A stretch of DNA of 64,000 nt from Comamonas sp. KCTC 72670 (GTDB lineage: Bacteria; Myxococcota; Myxococcia; Myxococcales; Myxococcaceae): the NCBI GenBank assembly GCA_014656495.1, contig BNCN01000016.1, positions 1 through 64,000 on the forward strand, written 5' to 3'. Of this stretch, positions 45,941-53,378 are shown one piece after another. Every line of letters begins with the position of its first letter. The stretch's first letter is position 1. The notes under the pieces were generated by a model. That model was not told where the DNA came from and ran no database searches. It was given only the letters and a program-made list of their open reading frames with translations. A program made the translations under genes and the position numbers.

Positions 45941-47242
45941 ATGGCCAAGGACACGCTGACGATCACCGACAATCGGACCGGGAAGACCTACGAGGTCCCG
46001 ATCGAGAACGGCTGTATTCGCACCAATGCTCTCCGCCAGATCAAAACGGGCGATGATGACTTTGGTCTGATGGGTTACGACCCGGCGTTCCTCAATACAG
46101 CCAACTGTAAGAGCGCCATCACCTTCATCGACGGCGACAAGGGCATCCTCGAGTACCGGGGCTACCCCATCGAGCAGCTCGCGGAGAAGTCGAGCTTCAT
46201 CGAAGTTGCCTACCTCCTCCTGAACGGCGAGCTGCCGACGCCGAAGGAGCTGGAGCAGTTCAACCACCTCGTCACGCACCACACGTACGTGCACGAGAAC
46301 GTGAAGAGCTTCATGGACGGGTTCCGCTACGACGCGCACCCCATGTCCATGCTGGGCTCCACGGTGGCCGCGCTGTCGAGCTTCTACCCCGACGCGAAGA
46401 ACATCAAGGACCCGCTCAGCCGCCGCATCCAGATCACCCGGCTGATCGCCAAGATGCCCACCATCGCCGCGTTCTCCTACCGGCACACGATGGGCCTGCC
46501 GTACATCTACCCGGACAACGACCTGTCCTACGTCGCCAACTTCCTGGCGATGATCAAGCGCATCGGCACGTCGACCTACAAGGTCCACCCGGTGCTCGAG
46601 CGCGCGCTCGACATCCTCTTCATCCTCCACGCGGACCACGAGCAGAACTGCTCCACTACGTCCGTGCGCACGGTGGGCTCGTCCGAAGTGGACCCCTACT
46701 CGGCGGTCAGCGCGGGCATCGGCGCCCTCTACGGCCCGCTGCACGGCGGCGCCAACGAGGCCGTGCTCCGCATGCTGCGCGACATCGGCCACATCTCGAA
46801 GATCCCCGAGTTCATCAAGTCGGTGAAGAGCGGCGAGGGTGAGAAGAAGCTGATGGGCTTCGGTCACCGCGTCTACAAGTCCTATGACCCGCGCGCGAAG
46901 GTCATCAAGCGCGTGGCCGACGAGGTCTTTGAGGTGACGGGCAAGAACCCGCTGCTCGAGATCGCCGTCGAGCTCGAGCGCATCGCCCTCGAGGACGAGT
47001 ACTTCGTCAAGCGCAAGCTGTACCCGAACGTCGACTTCTACTCGGGCCTCATCTACGAGGCCATGGGCTTCCAGGTCGAGATGTTCCCGGTGCTCTTCGC
47101 CATCCCCCGCACGGTGGGCTGGTGCGCGCAGTGGGAGGAGATGGTCACGGACAACGAGCAGAAGATCGCCCGTCCGCGCCAGGTCTTCACGGGCGCCCCG
47201 CGCCGCGACTACGTCCCCATGGAGAAGCGCGCCGCCAAGTAA
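45941..47242 (+). CDS. gltA: Citrate synthase (433 aa)
   Basis: Condenses oxaloacetate and acetyl-CoA, entering the TCA cycle. The catalytic residues are visible: His in LHADHEQNCSTTSVR, His in YGPLHGGANEAV and Asp in PNVDFYSGL. GFGHRVYKSYDPRA is also typical. Length matches the type II (hexameric, Gram-negative) group. The ATG at 45941 lacks an obvious ribosome-binding site. The A/T-richer segment just upstream, with its run of T around 45897-45903, may carry a separate promoter, so gltA is probably not simply an extension of the aro operon. Confidence 0.97.
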   Translation: MAKDTLTITDNRTGKTYEVPIENGCIRTNALRQIKTGDDDFGLMGYDPAFLNTANCKSAITFIDGDKGILEYRGYPIEQLAEKSSFIEVAYLLLNGELPTPKELEQFNHLVTHHTYVHENVKSFMDGFRYDAHPMSMLGSTVAALSSFYPDAKNIKDPLSRRIQITRLIAKMPTIAAFSYRHTMGLPYIYPDNDLSYVANFLAMIKRIGTSTYKVHPVLERALDILFILHADHEQNCSTTSVRTVGSSEVDPYSAVSAGIGALYGPLHGGANEAVLRMLRDIGHISKIPEFIKSVKSGEGEKKLMGFGHRVYKSYDPRAKVIKRVADEVFEVTGKNPLLEIAVELERIALEDEYFVKRKLYPNVDFYSGLIYEAMGFQVEMFPVLFAIPRTVGWCAQWEEMVTDNEQKIARPRQVFTGAPRRDYVPMEKRAAK

Positions 47243-47254
47243 CCGGTGACGCAG

Positions 47255-47330
47255 GGCCCACGCCGCGCGCGTGGGCCTGAAGCACGAAGGGGGCGAGGAA
47301 CCGCGAGGTTCCCCGCCCCTTTCGCTTTTC
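47255..47330. terminator. Tandem hairpins between gltA and the acyl-CoA synthetase gene
   Basis: A first hairpin, GGCCCACGC (47255-47263) with GCGTGGGCC (47269-47277), is followed by a long one at 47285-47324. The long hairpin has an 18-position stem with one mismatch, one G-U pair and a GCGA tetraloop, and ends in CTTTTC on the plus strand. It separates convergent genes and is a strong terminator for gltA, probably acting in both directions. Confidence 0.85.
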
Positions 47331-47355
47331 CCCCGGCCGAGGCGCGCGGTTGCGC

Positions 47356-49176
47356 TCAGCCCGTCCGGGAGGTGCCTGTCGGGGATTCGTCGTAGAGGCC
47401 CTCCACGACGCGGGCGTACTTCTCCGCCACCACGTTGCGCCGCACGCTCAGCTTCGGCGTCAACTCGCCGCCCTCCACGGAGAAGTCCTTGGGCAGCAGG
47501 GCGAAGCGCTTGATGGTCTCGAAGCGGGACAGCTTCGGGTTCACGTCGCGCTCCACGCGCTCCTGGAGGAACTGGCGCACGCGCGAGTCCTCCGCGAGCA
47601 GGGCCACGTCCTCCGGCCAGCCCTGCGCCTTGGCCAGGGCCTTCGCCTTCTCCGCGTCCAGCGTGAGCAGCGCCACCAGGTAGTTGCGGCGCTCGCCCAG
47701 CACCACCGCCTGCCCCACGCCCGGCAGGGCCTTCAGCAGCTCCTCGATGTTGGAGGGCGACGTCTTCTTCCCGCCGGACGTGACGATGATGTCCTTCTTG
47801 CGGCCGGTGATCTGCACGAAACCGTCCGCGTCCAACTGGCCCACATCCCCGGAGTGCAGCCACCCATCCGCGAGCAGCTCGGCGGAGGCCTCCGGGTTCT
47901 TGTAGTAGCCCATGCAGACGTTTCCACCCCGCACCAGCAGCTCGCCGTCGTCCGCGATGCGCAGCTCCACGCCCATCATCGCCCGGCCCACGGAGCCCAG
48001 CCGCGTGTAGGCCTCGGTGTTCACCGTGCCGGGCCCCGTCACCTCCGTCATGCCCCACACCTCGTGGATGACGATGTCGATGGAGGCGAAGAAGTCCAGC
48101 ACGTCCCGGCCAATGGGCGCCGCCGCGGTGGCGAAGAAGGTCACCCGCTCCATGCCGATGCGCTCCTTGAGCGGACCGAAGATGAGCTTCCGCGCCAGGA
48201 GGTACTGGGCCTCCATCAGCATGGGCACGCGCTGGTGGCGCATCACCCGCGCGTTGCGCTCCGAGGCCACCCGGCGCGCCCAGGCCACCACCTTGCGCTT
48301 CGTGGGCGGCTGCGCGTTGAGCCCCTCCTCCGCCTTCGCCTTGAACTTCTCCCACACGCGGGGCACGCCGAAGAAGAACGAGGGGCGGACCTCCTTGAGG
48401 CTCACCGGCATCGCGTCCACCGAGGTCGCGAAGTAGACCTGGACCCCGTTCAGCAAGGGGCTGTGGAGCGAGATGATCTGCTCGGCGATGTGCGACAGGG
48501 GCAGATACGACACCAGCGAGGACGACTCCGGCCGGCCGAACGTCACCGACTCCGTGAGCTGCTTCGCCGTCCACACCAGGTTGTGGTGGCTGAGCATCAC
48601 CCCCTTGGGGTGGCCCGTGGTGCCGGAGGTGTAGATGAGGGTGCCCATGGCCTCGGGCTTCAGCGCGTGGAGGCTGTCCCAGTAGGGCTTCTCGTCCGCC
48701 CCTGCGCCCCGGGCCAGCACGTCCGCGTAGCGCAGCACGCCCTCGGGGAGCGTGGCGGGCGCGTCGACGACGATGAGGTGCCGCAGCTTCGGGAGGCGCT
48801 CGCGCAGGGCCAGGCCGGTGCGCAGGTGCTTCTCGTTCTCCACCACCAGCACCGTGGCCTCGCAGTGGCCCAGGATGTACTCGAGCTGCTCGGGCGAGCT
48901 GGTGGTGTAGAGGCCGACAGGGACGCCTCCCAGGGCGATGGCCGCCAGGTCGGCGACGTGCCACTCCTCGCGGTTGAAGCTCAGGATGCCCACCGGCTGG
49001 CCCGCGCCCACCCCCAGCGCGTGGAGGCCCAGGGCGAAGCGCTTCACCCGCTGCGCGTATTCGAACCACGAGGTGGGCGCATAGGCGCCCCCACGGCGCG
49101 TCCACAGGGCCGGCCGCTGCTCCTGCTGCGTGGCCCGCTCATGGAGCGCATGCACCACCGTCTTGGGAAGGTCCAT
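47356..49176 (-). CDS. Long-chain acyl-CoA synthetase, FadD15-like (606 aa)
   Basis: AMP-forming ligase that activates fatty acids with CoA. The adenylation core LIYTSGTTGHPKGVMLSHHN, VWGMTEVTGPGTVN, GDVGQLDADGFVQITGRKKD and the C-terminal segment TSGGKKTSPSNIEELLK are those of the long-chain, ~600-residue group (mycobacterial FadD15-like), in which the usual C-terminal lysine region is modified. No signal peptide. I chose ATG 49176 (MDLPKTVVHAL); in-frame TTG and GTG codons slightly upstream would add 12 residues. It converges with gltA and is divergent from the zinc-ribbon gene. The chain-length specificity is inferred from family only. Confidence 0.92.
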   Translation of the reverse strand: MDLPKTVVHALHERATQQEQRPALWTRRGGAYAPTSWFEYAQRVKRFALGLHALGVGAGQPVGILSFNREEWHVADLAAIALGGVPVGLYTTSSPEQLEYILGHCEATVLVVENEKHLRTGLALRERLPKLRHLIVVDAPATLPEGVLRYADVLARGAGADEKPYWDSLHALKPEAMGTLIYTSGTTGHPKGVMLSHHNLVWTAKQLTESVTFGRPESSSLVSYLPLSHIAEQIISLHSPLLNGVQVYFATSVDAMPVSLKEVRPSFFFGVPRVWEKFKAKAEEGLNAQPPTKRKVVAWARRVASERNARVMRHQRVPMLMEAQYLLARKLIFGPLKERIGMERVTFFATAAAPIGRDVLDFFASIDIVIHEVWGMTEVTGPGTVNTEAYTRLGSVGRAMMGVELRIADDGELLVRGGNVCMGYYKNPEASAELLADGWLHSGDVGQLDADGFVQITGRKKDIIVTSGGKKTSPSNIEELLKALPGVGQAVVLGERRNYLVALLTLDAEKAKALAKAQGWPEDVALLAEDSRVRQFLQERVERDVNPKLSRFETIKRFALLPKDFSVEGGELTPKLSVRRNVVAEKYARVVEGLYDESPTGTSRTG

Positions 49177-49256
49177 GCCCCGAACGCTAGCGGATGCAAG
49201 GGCTCCCACCAATGTCCCGACGTCTCGGACGTTGACAGCTGGTTGGAGGGCTTTGT

Positions 49257-49628
49257 ATGCCGCGCCCGACCATGAGCATCGACTTCACCTGCCAGAAGTG
49301 CGAGGCGAGCTTCGAGCTGGACGCTCAGGACCTCATCGAGGGGACTGAGAAAATCGTCTGCCCGCATTGCGACGCCAAGGCGCCCGCCAACCTCACGGAA
49401 GATTTCGTGGCCGCCCTCACGGAGATGCGCGCGCAGATCGCCGCGCTCGACAAGCGCTTCGCCGTGTCGATGACGCTGGAGTCCGAGGACCTGGAAGACG
49501 TGCTCGACGATGATGACGAGGACGACGAGGAGGATGAGGACGACGACGTCGACGACGAGGATGAGGACGAGGACGTCGACGACGAGGAGGACTACGACGA
49601 GGATGAGGACGACGACGACCGTCGCTGA
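49257..49628 (+). CDS. Zinc-ribbon protein with poly-acidic tail (123 aa)
   Basis: An N-terminal zinc ribbon CQKCEASFELD...CPHC has two CxxC pairs about 20 residues apart and resembles the small ribbons found at the start of many myxobacterial regulators. A short helix follows (about 45-75, ALTEMRAQIAALDKRF). The remaining ~45 residues are almost solely Asp and Glu with a few Val and Tyr, then RR. It could be a nucleic-acid mimic, a chaperone-like or a metal-binding tail. ATG 49257 or ATG 49272 (MSIDFTC) may be the start. I recognise no named family. It is divergent from the acyl-CoA synthetase gene; the next gene is 106 bp on. Confidence 0.82.
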   Translation: MPRPTMSIDFTCQKCEASFELDAQDLIEGTEKIVCPHCDAKAPANLTEDFVAALTEMRAQIAALDKRFAVSMTLESEDLEDVLDDDDEDDEEDEDDDVDDEDEDEDVDDEEDYDEDEDDDDRR

Positions 49629-49734
49629 GCCTGTCCGCTTGCCCCCCGGCCCGGGGAGCGTCCACTGTGGGTGGGGGTAACCGGGCCTGGAGCGCAACCC
49701 TCCCGGCAGATGGCCGGGTGCGTAGCTTAAAGGC

Positions 49735-50505
49735 GTGAAAACGCCCAACCGAGCCACTTTGTTCGTCGCACCTCTCTCGGCCGTGATTCTGGCGCTCGGA
49801 GGGCTGCTGTTGTTCCCCGCCTTCACCGCCCCGGAGGCCCTCGCGGCCCTCGGCGGCGCCCCAGGGCAACAGCCCTGCGTCACCGAAGGCGAAGAGGACC
49901 CCAAGGCCTGCTCCGAGCTCGTGGAGCTCGAGGTGCAGGACGTCGTCCCGCTGGAGGAGGCCCAGGCCCACGCCGTGGTGCTCGCCACCAAGGACAAGGG
50001 CATCGTCCTCCCCGTCTTCGTGGACGAGGCCTCGGCCATCTCCATCGCCTTCCGGCTCGCGGAGCGCCAACCGCCCCAGCCACTCGCCCAGGACCTGCTG
50101 GACGACGTGGTGAACCGGCTCGGCGGCAAGGTCACCGAGGTCCGCATCGATGACCTGCGAGACAACGTCTACTCGGGCCGCGTCTTCCTGGAGCAGGGCC
50201 AGAAGAAGATGACGCTGGATGCCCGGCCGTCGGACTCCATCGCCATGGCCCTCACCAGCCACGCCCGCATCCGCGTCACCCGCAAGGTGCTGACGCTGGC
50301 GGGCATCACCCGCGAGGAGATCGAGGGGCTGCAGAAGGAAGGCCCCGGCGTGGGTGGCAGCGGACCGATGGACATGGCCCCCGGCTTCCCCTCTCCGGGC
50401 GCGCCGACTGAGCCGCCCATCGACATGGACCTGGAGGGCCTGCCGCCGGGCCACCCGCTGCCCAAGACGCCGCCGCTGGGCACGGGCAAGGAAATCGAGC
50501 TCTAG
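49735..50505 (+). CDS. Exported DUF151 (bifunctional nuclease family) protein (256 aa)
   Basis: A hydrophobic N-terminal segment (about residues 8-32) is a signal peptide or anchor. Then comes a DUF151/BFN domain (about 62-190) with the family signature LDARPSDSIAMAL and the VLATKDKGIVLPVFVDEASA block. A Gly/Pro/Met-rich tail of ~55 residues follows. Stand-alone DUF151 proteins are normally cytosolic; export is unusual. The plant relative has nuclease activity, but for bacterial members the role is unclear. The start is GTG at 49735, with AAAGG just upstream. It converges with the giant split gene. Confidence 0.85.
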   Translation: MKTPNRATLFVAPLSAVILALGGLLLFPAFTAPEALAALGGAPGQQPCVTEGEEDPKACSELVELEVQDVVPLEEAQAHAVVLATKDKGIVLPVFVDEASAISIAFRLAERQPPQPLAQDLLDDVVNRLGGKVTEVRIDDLRDNVYSGRVFLEQGQKKMTLDARPSDSIAMALTSHARIRVTRKVLTLAGITREEIEGLQKEGPGVGGSGPMDMAPGFPSPGAPTEPPIDMDLEGLPPGHPLPKTPPLGTGKEIEL

Positions 50506-50512
50506 CGTCTCC

Positions 50513-50547
50513 AAGCGCCCCGGGAGCGGATGGCCCCCGGGGCGCTT
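50513..50547. terminator. Bidirectional hairpin between DUF151 gene and giant gene
   Basis: AAGCGCCCCGGG (50513-50524) and CCCGGGGCGCTT (50536-50547) form a perfect 12-bp stem with an 11-nt loop, between two convergent stops. U residues occur only within the stem end. Confidence 0.75.
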
Positions 50548-50570
50548 CGCGCGTGTCCGTGTGACGCGCG

Positions 50571-53237
50571 CTACCGGGGGTACCACTCATCGTCGGGCGA
50601 CAGGTAGTCTCCGGTCCACGCGGGGATGGACCAAGGGAACCCACTCACGGGGTGGCCTGGCTTGTACTTGAAGCCCCTCTCGAGGTCGCGCTCGAAAGCG
50701 AACATCTGGCGCGGCGTGTACAGCCCCCGCTCGAGGTTGTACCGGTAGAGCTCGCTCCCCGGCACCGCCTTCGCCCGGTCCGGAATGGGCAACATCACCT
50801 GGGACGGGGGCAAGGTCTCTCCCGGGGGCGGCACGTTGCCCGGGACGTGGAAGAAAATCCGGAACCGCGGCTGGGAGAAGACCTGCTCCAGGTCGTCATT
50901 CACGGCCTCGTAGAGCGCATTGGTGCCGGGGTGGATCTGGTAGTGGTGGGTCTGCTGTGCCACGTCGTTGATGTGGAATCGCCGGAGCGTGTCCAACGAC
51001 CACTGCTCGCGACGCGCGCGGAGGATCGTCTCACGCCAGCCCAACGCGTGAAGCGCCCACTCGTGGGAGAGGATGAGCGCGATGCCTCCCGGGTGACGCG
51101 TGGTCATCCCGCGCAGATCCATCACGACGCGAATGCGCAGGTGCCGGTGGATGTCGAAGCCGGGCAGCGTCTCCTGCTGGAGGTACCGGAGCAGCTTCCA
51201 GGTGCCCCCGTCCGTGCTGGTGTCGGTCGTATCCAGCACCTCGATGTCGCTCCAGCCGTCCCACGGGTACTCCGCGAACGGACGGACCTCCATGACCAAT
51301 GGGACGTAGTCCGCATCATGGACGTCGCAGAAGGGTTCAATCACCCGCTGCACGAACACCTGCGAGCTCTCGATCATCTCGACGACACGCGGGACGTAGC
51401 GCTGGAGCCCCTCGTAGCCCGGGATGAGCGGCCGCGGCTCCAAGGTCGGCGGCTGTTCGTCCTGCACGTCACCACCGCCAGGGGTGCTCGTGGAGTTGGC
51501 GCGACGCGGAGGCACGGCCCGATTGCGGACCGCGACCTTGGCGGGCCCCACGTCCACCTCCATCCCAGGTGCCTGGCGAACCGCGTCGATGGTCTGCTGG
51601 AGGTCCACCTGCTCCAGCGGTGACTGTCCGGCGCGCGACGACTGCGAGCCCCCTCCGAGCTGAGCGGCCAGGAGGCGCTCCTTCCACTCCTGGTTCTTCT
51701 CCGGGCTCCGGTTGGAGGGGAAGGCCTTGTCGATCTGCTCGTTCAGGTTGGCGGAGTTCCGGCTGCTCTGCGCCGCGAGCGCCAGCTTCGTCGCCATCTC
51801 GCCGAAGGCGCGCGCGGACTCCGCGTTGGTCGTCAACGCCGCCAGGGCGTTCTTCTGGTTCGCGTCCAGGCCCGTCAGGTTGGCGAAGGGGCTGGCCTGC
51901 GCGAGCGCCGTCAGCAGCGCGCCCACCCCCGTGGGGTCCGGCGCGGCCGGTGCGTTCTGGATGCTGACCAGGGACTGCGGCAGCGCCGTGGGCGTGGTGC
52001 TCTGCGGCGTCTGGTACCGGCTGTCCGCGCTCACCGGGTTGATGGCCGTGGGCTCGCCCAAGGGAGACTGCTCCCACCGCCAGAAGCGCGTGTCGTCGAT
52101 GCGCTCGCAGGCGTTGCACGCGCCGCGCACGGCCTCCGCGAAGACGCCCGGCGTCGGGACGCTCAGCCGGAAGACGGAGCCCTCTCCGCCCTCGCGCTCG
52201 GACTCCGTCTGGTAGTGCTCCAGCAGTGAGGCATGGGCGATGGCGCCGCTCCCGCTCTGGGCCGCGGTCCCCAGCTCATAGGTGGGGTCCAGGTTGAAGC
52301 CGCGCGCCACGGGGAAGATGAGGCAGTTGCCCACCACGCCCAGCAGCCGGTTCTCCACCAGCGAGGCCAGGGAGCGCCCCATCACCCCGCGCTGCGCGTA
52401 GACGGCGTTGAAGTCGTCCTGCGCCAGGTGGATGCGGTCCAGCATCATGTACCGCCGGTGCGCGGTGATGCCGTGGCACCAGATGACGTGGTGGTAGTAC
52501 TCCAGGTTCTCCAGGTTGAGGTGGTCCCGGAGCTGCTGGGCCAGCCGCTGGTCCTCCTGCCACGGGTTGCGCTGCTCCTCCGGGCTCAGGGGCGTGGGGA
52601 GGAAGACCTGGTCCGCGGCGCCGATGTCGTTGCGGATGGCCCGGTCGTTCACCAGCGTCCCGCTGAAGTGCCGCGTCCGGTAGCGCAGCGTGCCCCGCTC
52701 CACGATGGCGAAGCTGCCGGCCTGGCTCACGCTGGGGCTCGTCAGCCGCAGCCCCACAATCTGCTCGCGACGGAGGTCCGTGGGCGTGCCCGAGAAGGCC
52801 TGCGCCCCCACTCCGGCGCGCAAGGCCCGCAGGTCCTGCGTGTGCGTGGAGCGCACGGACACCGTCAAGGTCCTGCCCGGGGCGTAGTCCGTGAGCAGGG
52901 TGCAGTCCAAGCGCAGGTCCCGCACCGTCGTCCCATCCGCGAGGATGGCCTCGAAGCGAAGCTGCTCGACGAAGTTGCGCGCCAGCACCGGGCCATGCTG
53001 CTCCTGGAAGGCGCGTTCGCGATACTCGGGCGAGAGCGTCTTGAACAGGTGGCTGATACCGAGGATGTCCAGCCCCCGGAACACGTGGCTCAGCGGGGCC
53101 CAGGTGGCGGCGTCAATCGTCCCGTCCGCCTTGTCCGCGGGCCGGGTCAGCGTCAGCCGCAGTTGGAGCTCGCCCGAGAACTCCTCGATGCCCTCCTCGC
53201 TGAAGGGCAAGAACGTCACAGCCCCGGACGGCGCCAC
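50571..53237 (-). CDS. C-terminal part of a TAG-interrupted giant protein (888 aa from first start)
   Basis: This is the distal piece of a reading frame shared with the gene at 53376-55532. The frame stays open for 46 codons above the first possible start (GTG 53237), right up to the TAG at 53376-53378. Those 46 codons show the same G/C-ending bias as the rest (VLRWRECLSEHLL and onward), so they are real coding sequence. The GTG has no ribosome-binding site. The protein has a beta-rich first part, a helical middle (NLENLEYYHHVIWCHGITAH near 245-265), an Ala/Gln/Asn-rich region (about 430-560), and a C-terminal domain rich in Trp, Tyr and Pro ending in DDEWYPR. No signal peptide or membrane helix. 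I do not recognise the family. Expression is doubtful unless the TAG is read through. Confidence 0.7.
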   Translation of the reverse strand: MAPSGAVTFLPFSEEGIEEFSGELQLRLTLTRPADKADGTIDAATWAPLSHVFRGLDILGISHLFKTLSPEYRERAFQEQHGPVLARNFVEQLRFEAILADGTTVRDLRLDCTLLTDYAPGRTLTVSVRSTHTQDLRALRAGVGAQAFSGTPTDLRREQIVGLRLTSPSVSQAGSFAIVERGTLRYRTRHFSGTLVNDRAIRNDIGAADQVFLPTPLSPEEQRNPWQEDQRLAQQLRDHLNLENLEYYHHVIWCHGITAHRRYMMLDRIHLAQDDFNAVYAQRGVMGRSLASLVENRLLGVVGNCLIFPVARGFNLDPTYELGTAAQSGSGAIAHASLLEHYQTESEREGGEGSVFRLSVPTPGVFAEAVRGACNACERIDDTRFWRWEQSPLGEPTAINPVSADSRYQTPQSTTPTALPQSLVSIQNAPAAPDPTGVGALLTALAQASPFANLTGLDANQKNALAALTTNAESARAFGEMATKLALAAQSSRNSANLNEQIDKAFPSNRSPEKNQEWKERLLAAQLGGGSQSSRAGQSPLEQVDLQQTIDAVRQAPGMEVDVGPAKVAVRNRAVPPRRANSTSTPGGGDVQDEQPPTLEPRPLIPGYEGLQRYVPRVVEMIESSQVFVQRVIEPFCDVHDADYVPLVMEVRPFAEYPWDGWSDIEVLDTTDTSTDGGTWKLLRYLQQETLPGFDIHRHLRIRVVMDLRGMTTRHPGGIALILSHEWALHALGWRETILRARREQWSLDTLRRFHINDVAQQTHHYQIHPGTNALYEAVNDDLEQVFSQPRFRIFFHVPGNVPPPGETLPPSQVMLPIPDRAKAVPGSELYRYNLERGLYTPRQMFAFERDLERGFKYKPGHPVSGFPWSIPAWTGDYLSPDDEWYPR

Positions 53238-53375
53238 CCGGTGGGGGAAGTCGGTGCCCGCGTATGCGGCCGCGATGCGCTCCAGCGCGTCGAAACCCTT
53301 GCGCAGCTCCTTCCCCTTGAGCGTGTCGGCCGCGTACAGCAGGTGCTCGGACAGGCACTCACGCCAGCGGAGGAC

Positions 53376-53378
53376 CTA
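53376..53378 (-). other. In-frame TAG dividing a single ~1,653-codon reading frame
   Basis: The upstream piece ends MMSRFTDA-TAG and the same frame continues at once with VLRWRECL. Total length would be 718 + 1 + 46 + 888 codons. One base change (for example TAC to TAG) would explain it. It could be a true nonsense mutation, a sequencing error, or a leaky stop. Confidence 0.85.

Noticed and set aside
49044..50165. A minus-strand frame with a seemingly perfect hydrophobic Val/Leu/Ile helix array
   Set aside because: The hydrophobic run is the reverse complement of the Asp/Glu codon repeat in the zinc-ribbon protein. It has no ribosome-binding site and overlaps three better-supported genes.
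53376..53378. UAG decoded as pyrrolysine
   Set aside because: No pyrrolysine machinery is seen in the window and none is expected in myxobacteria as far as I know. A nonsense change or plain readthrough is simpler.
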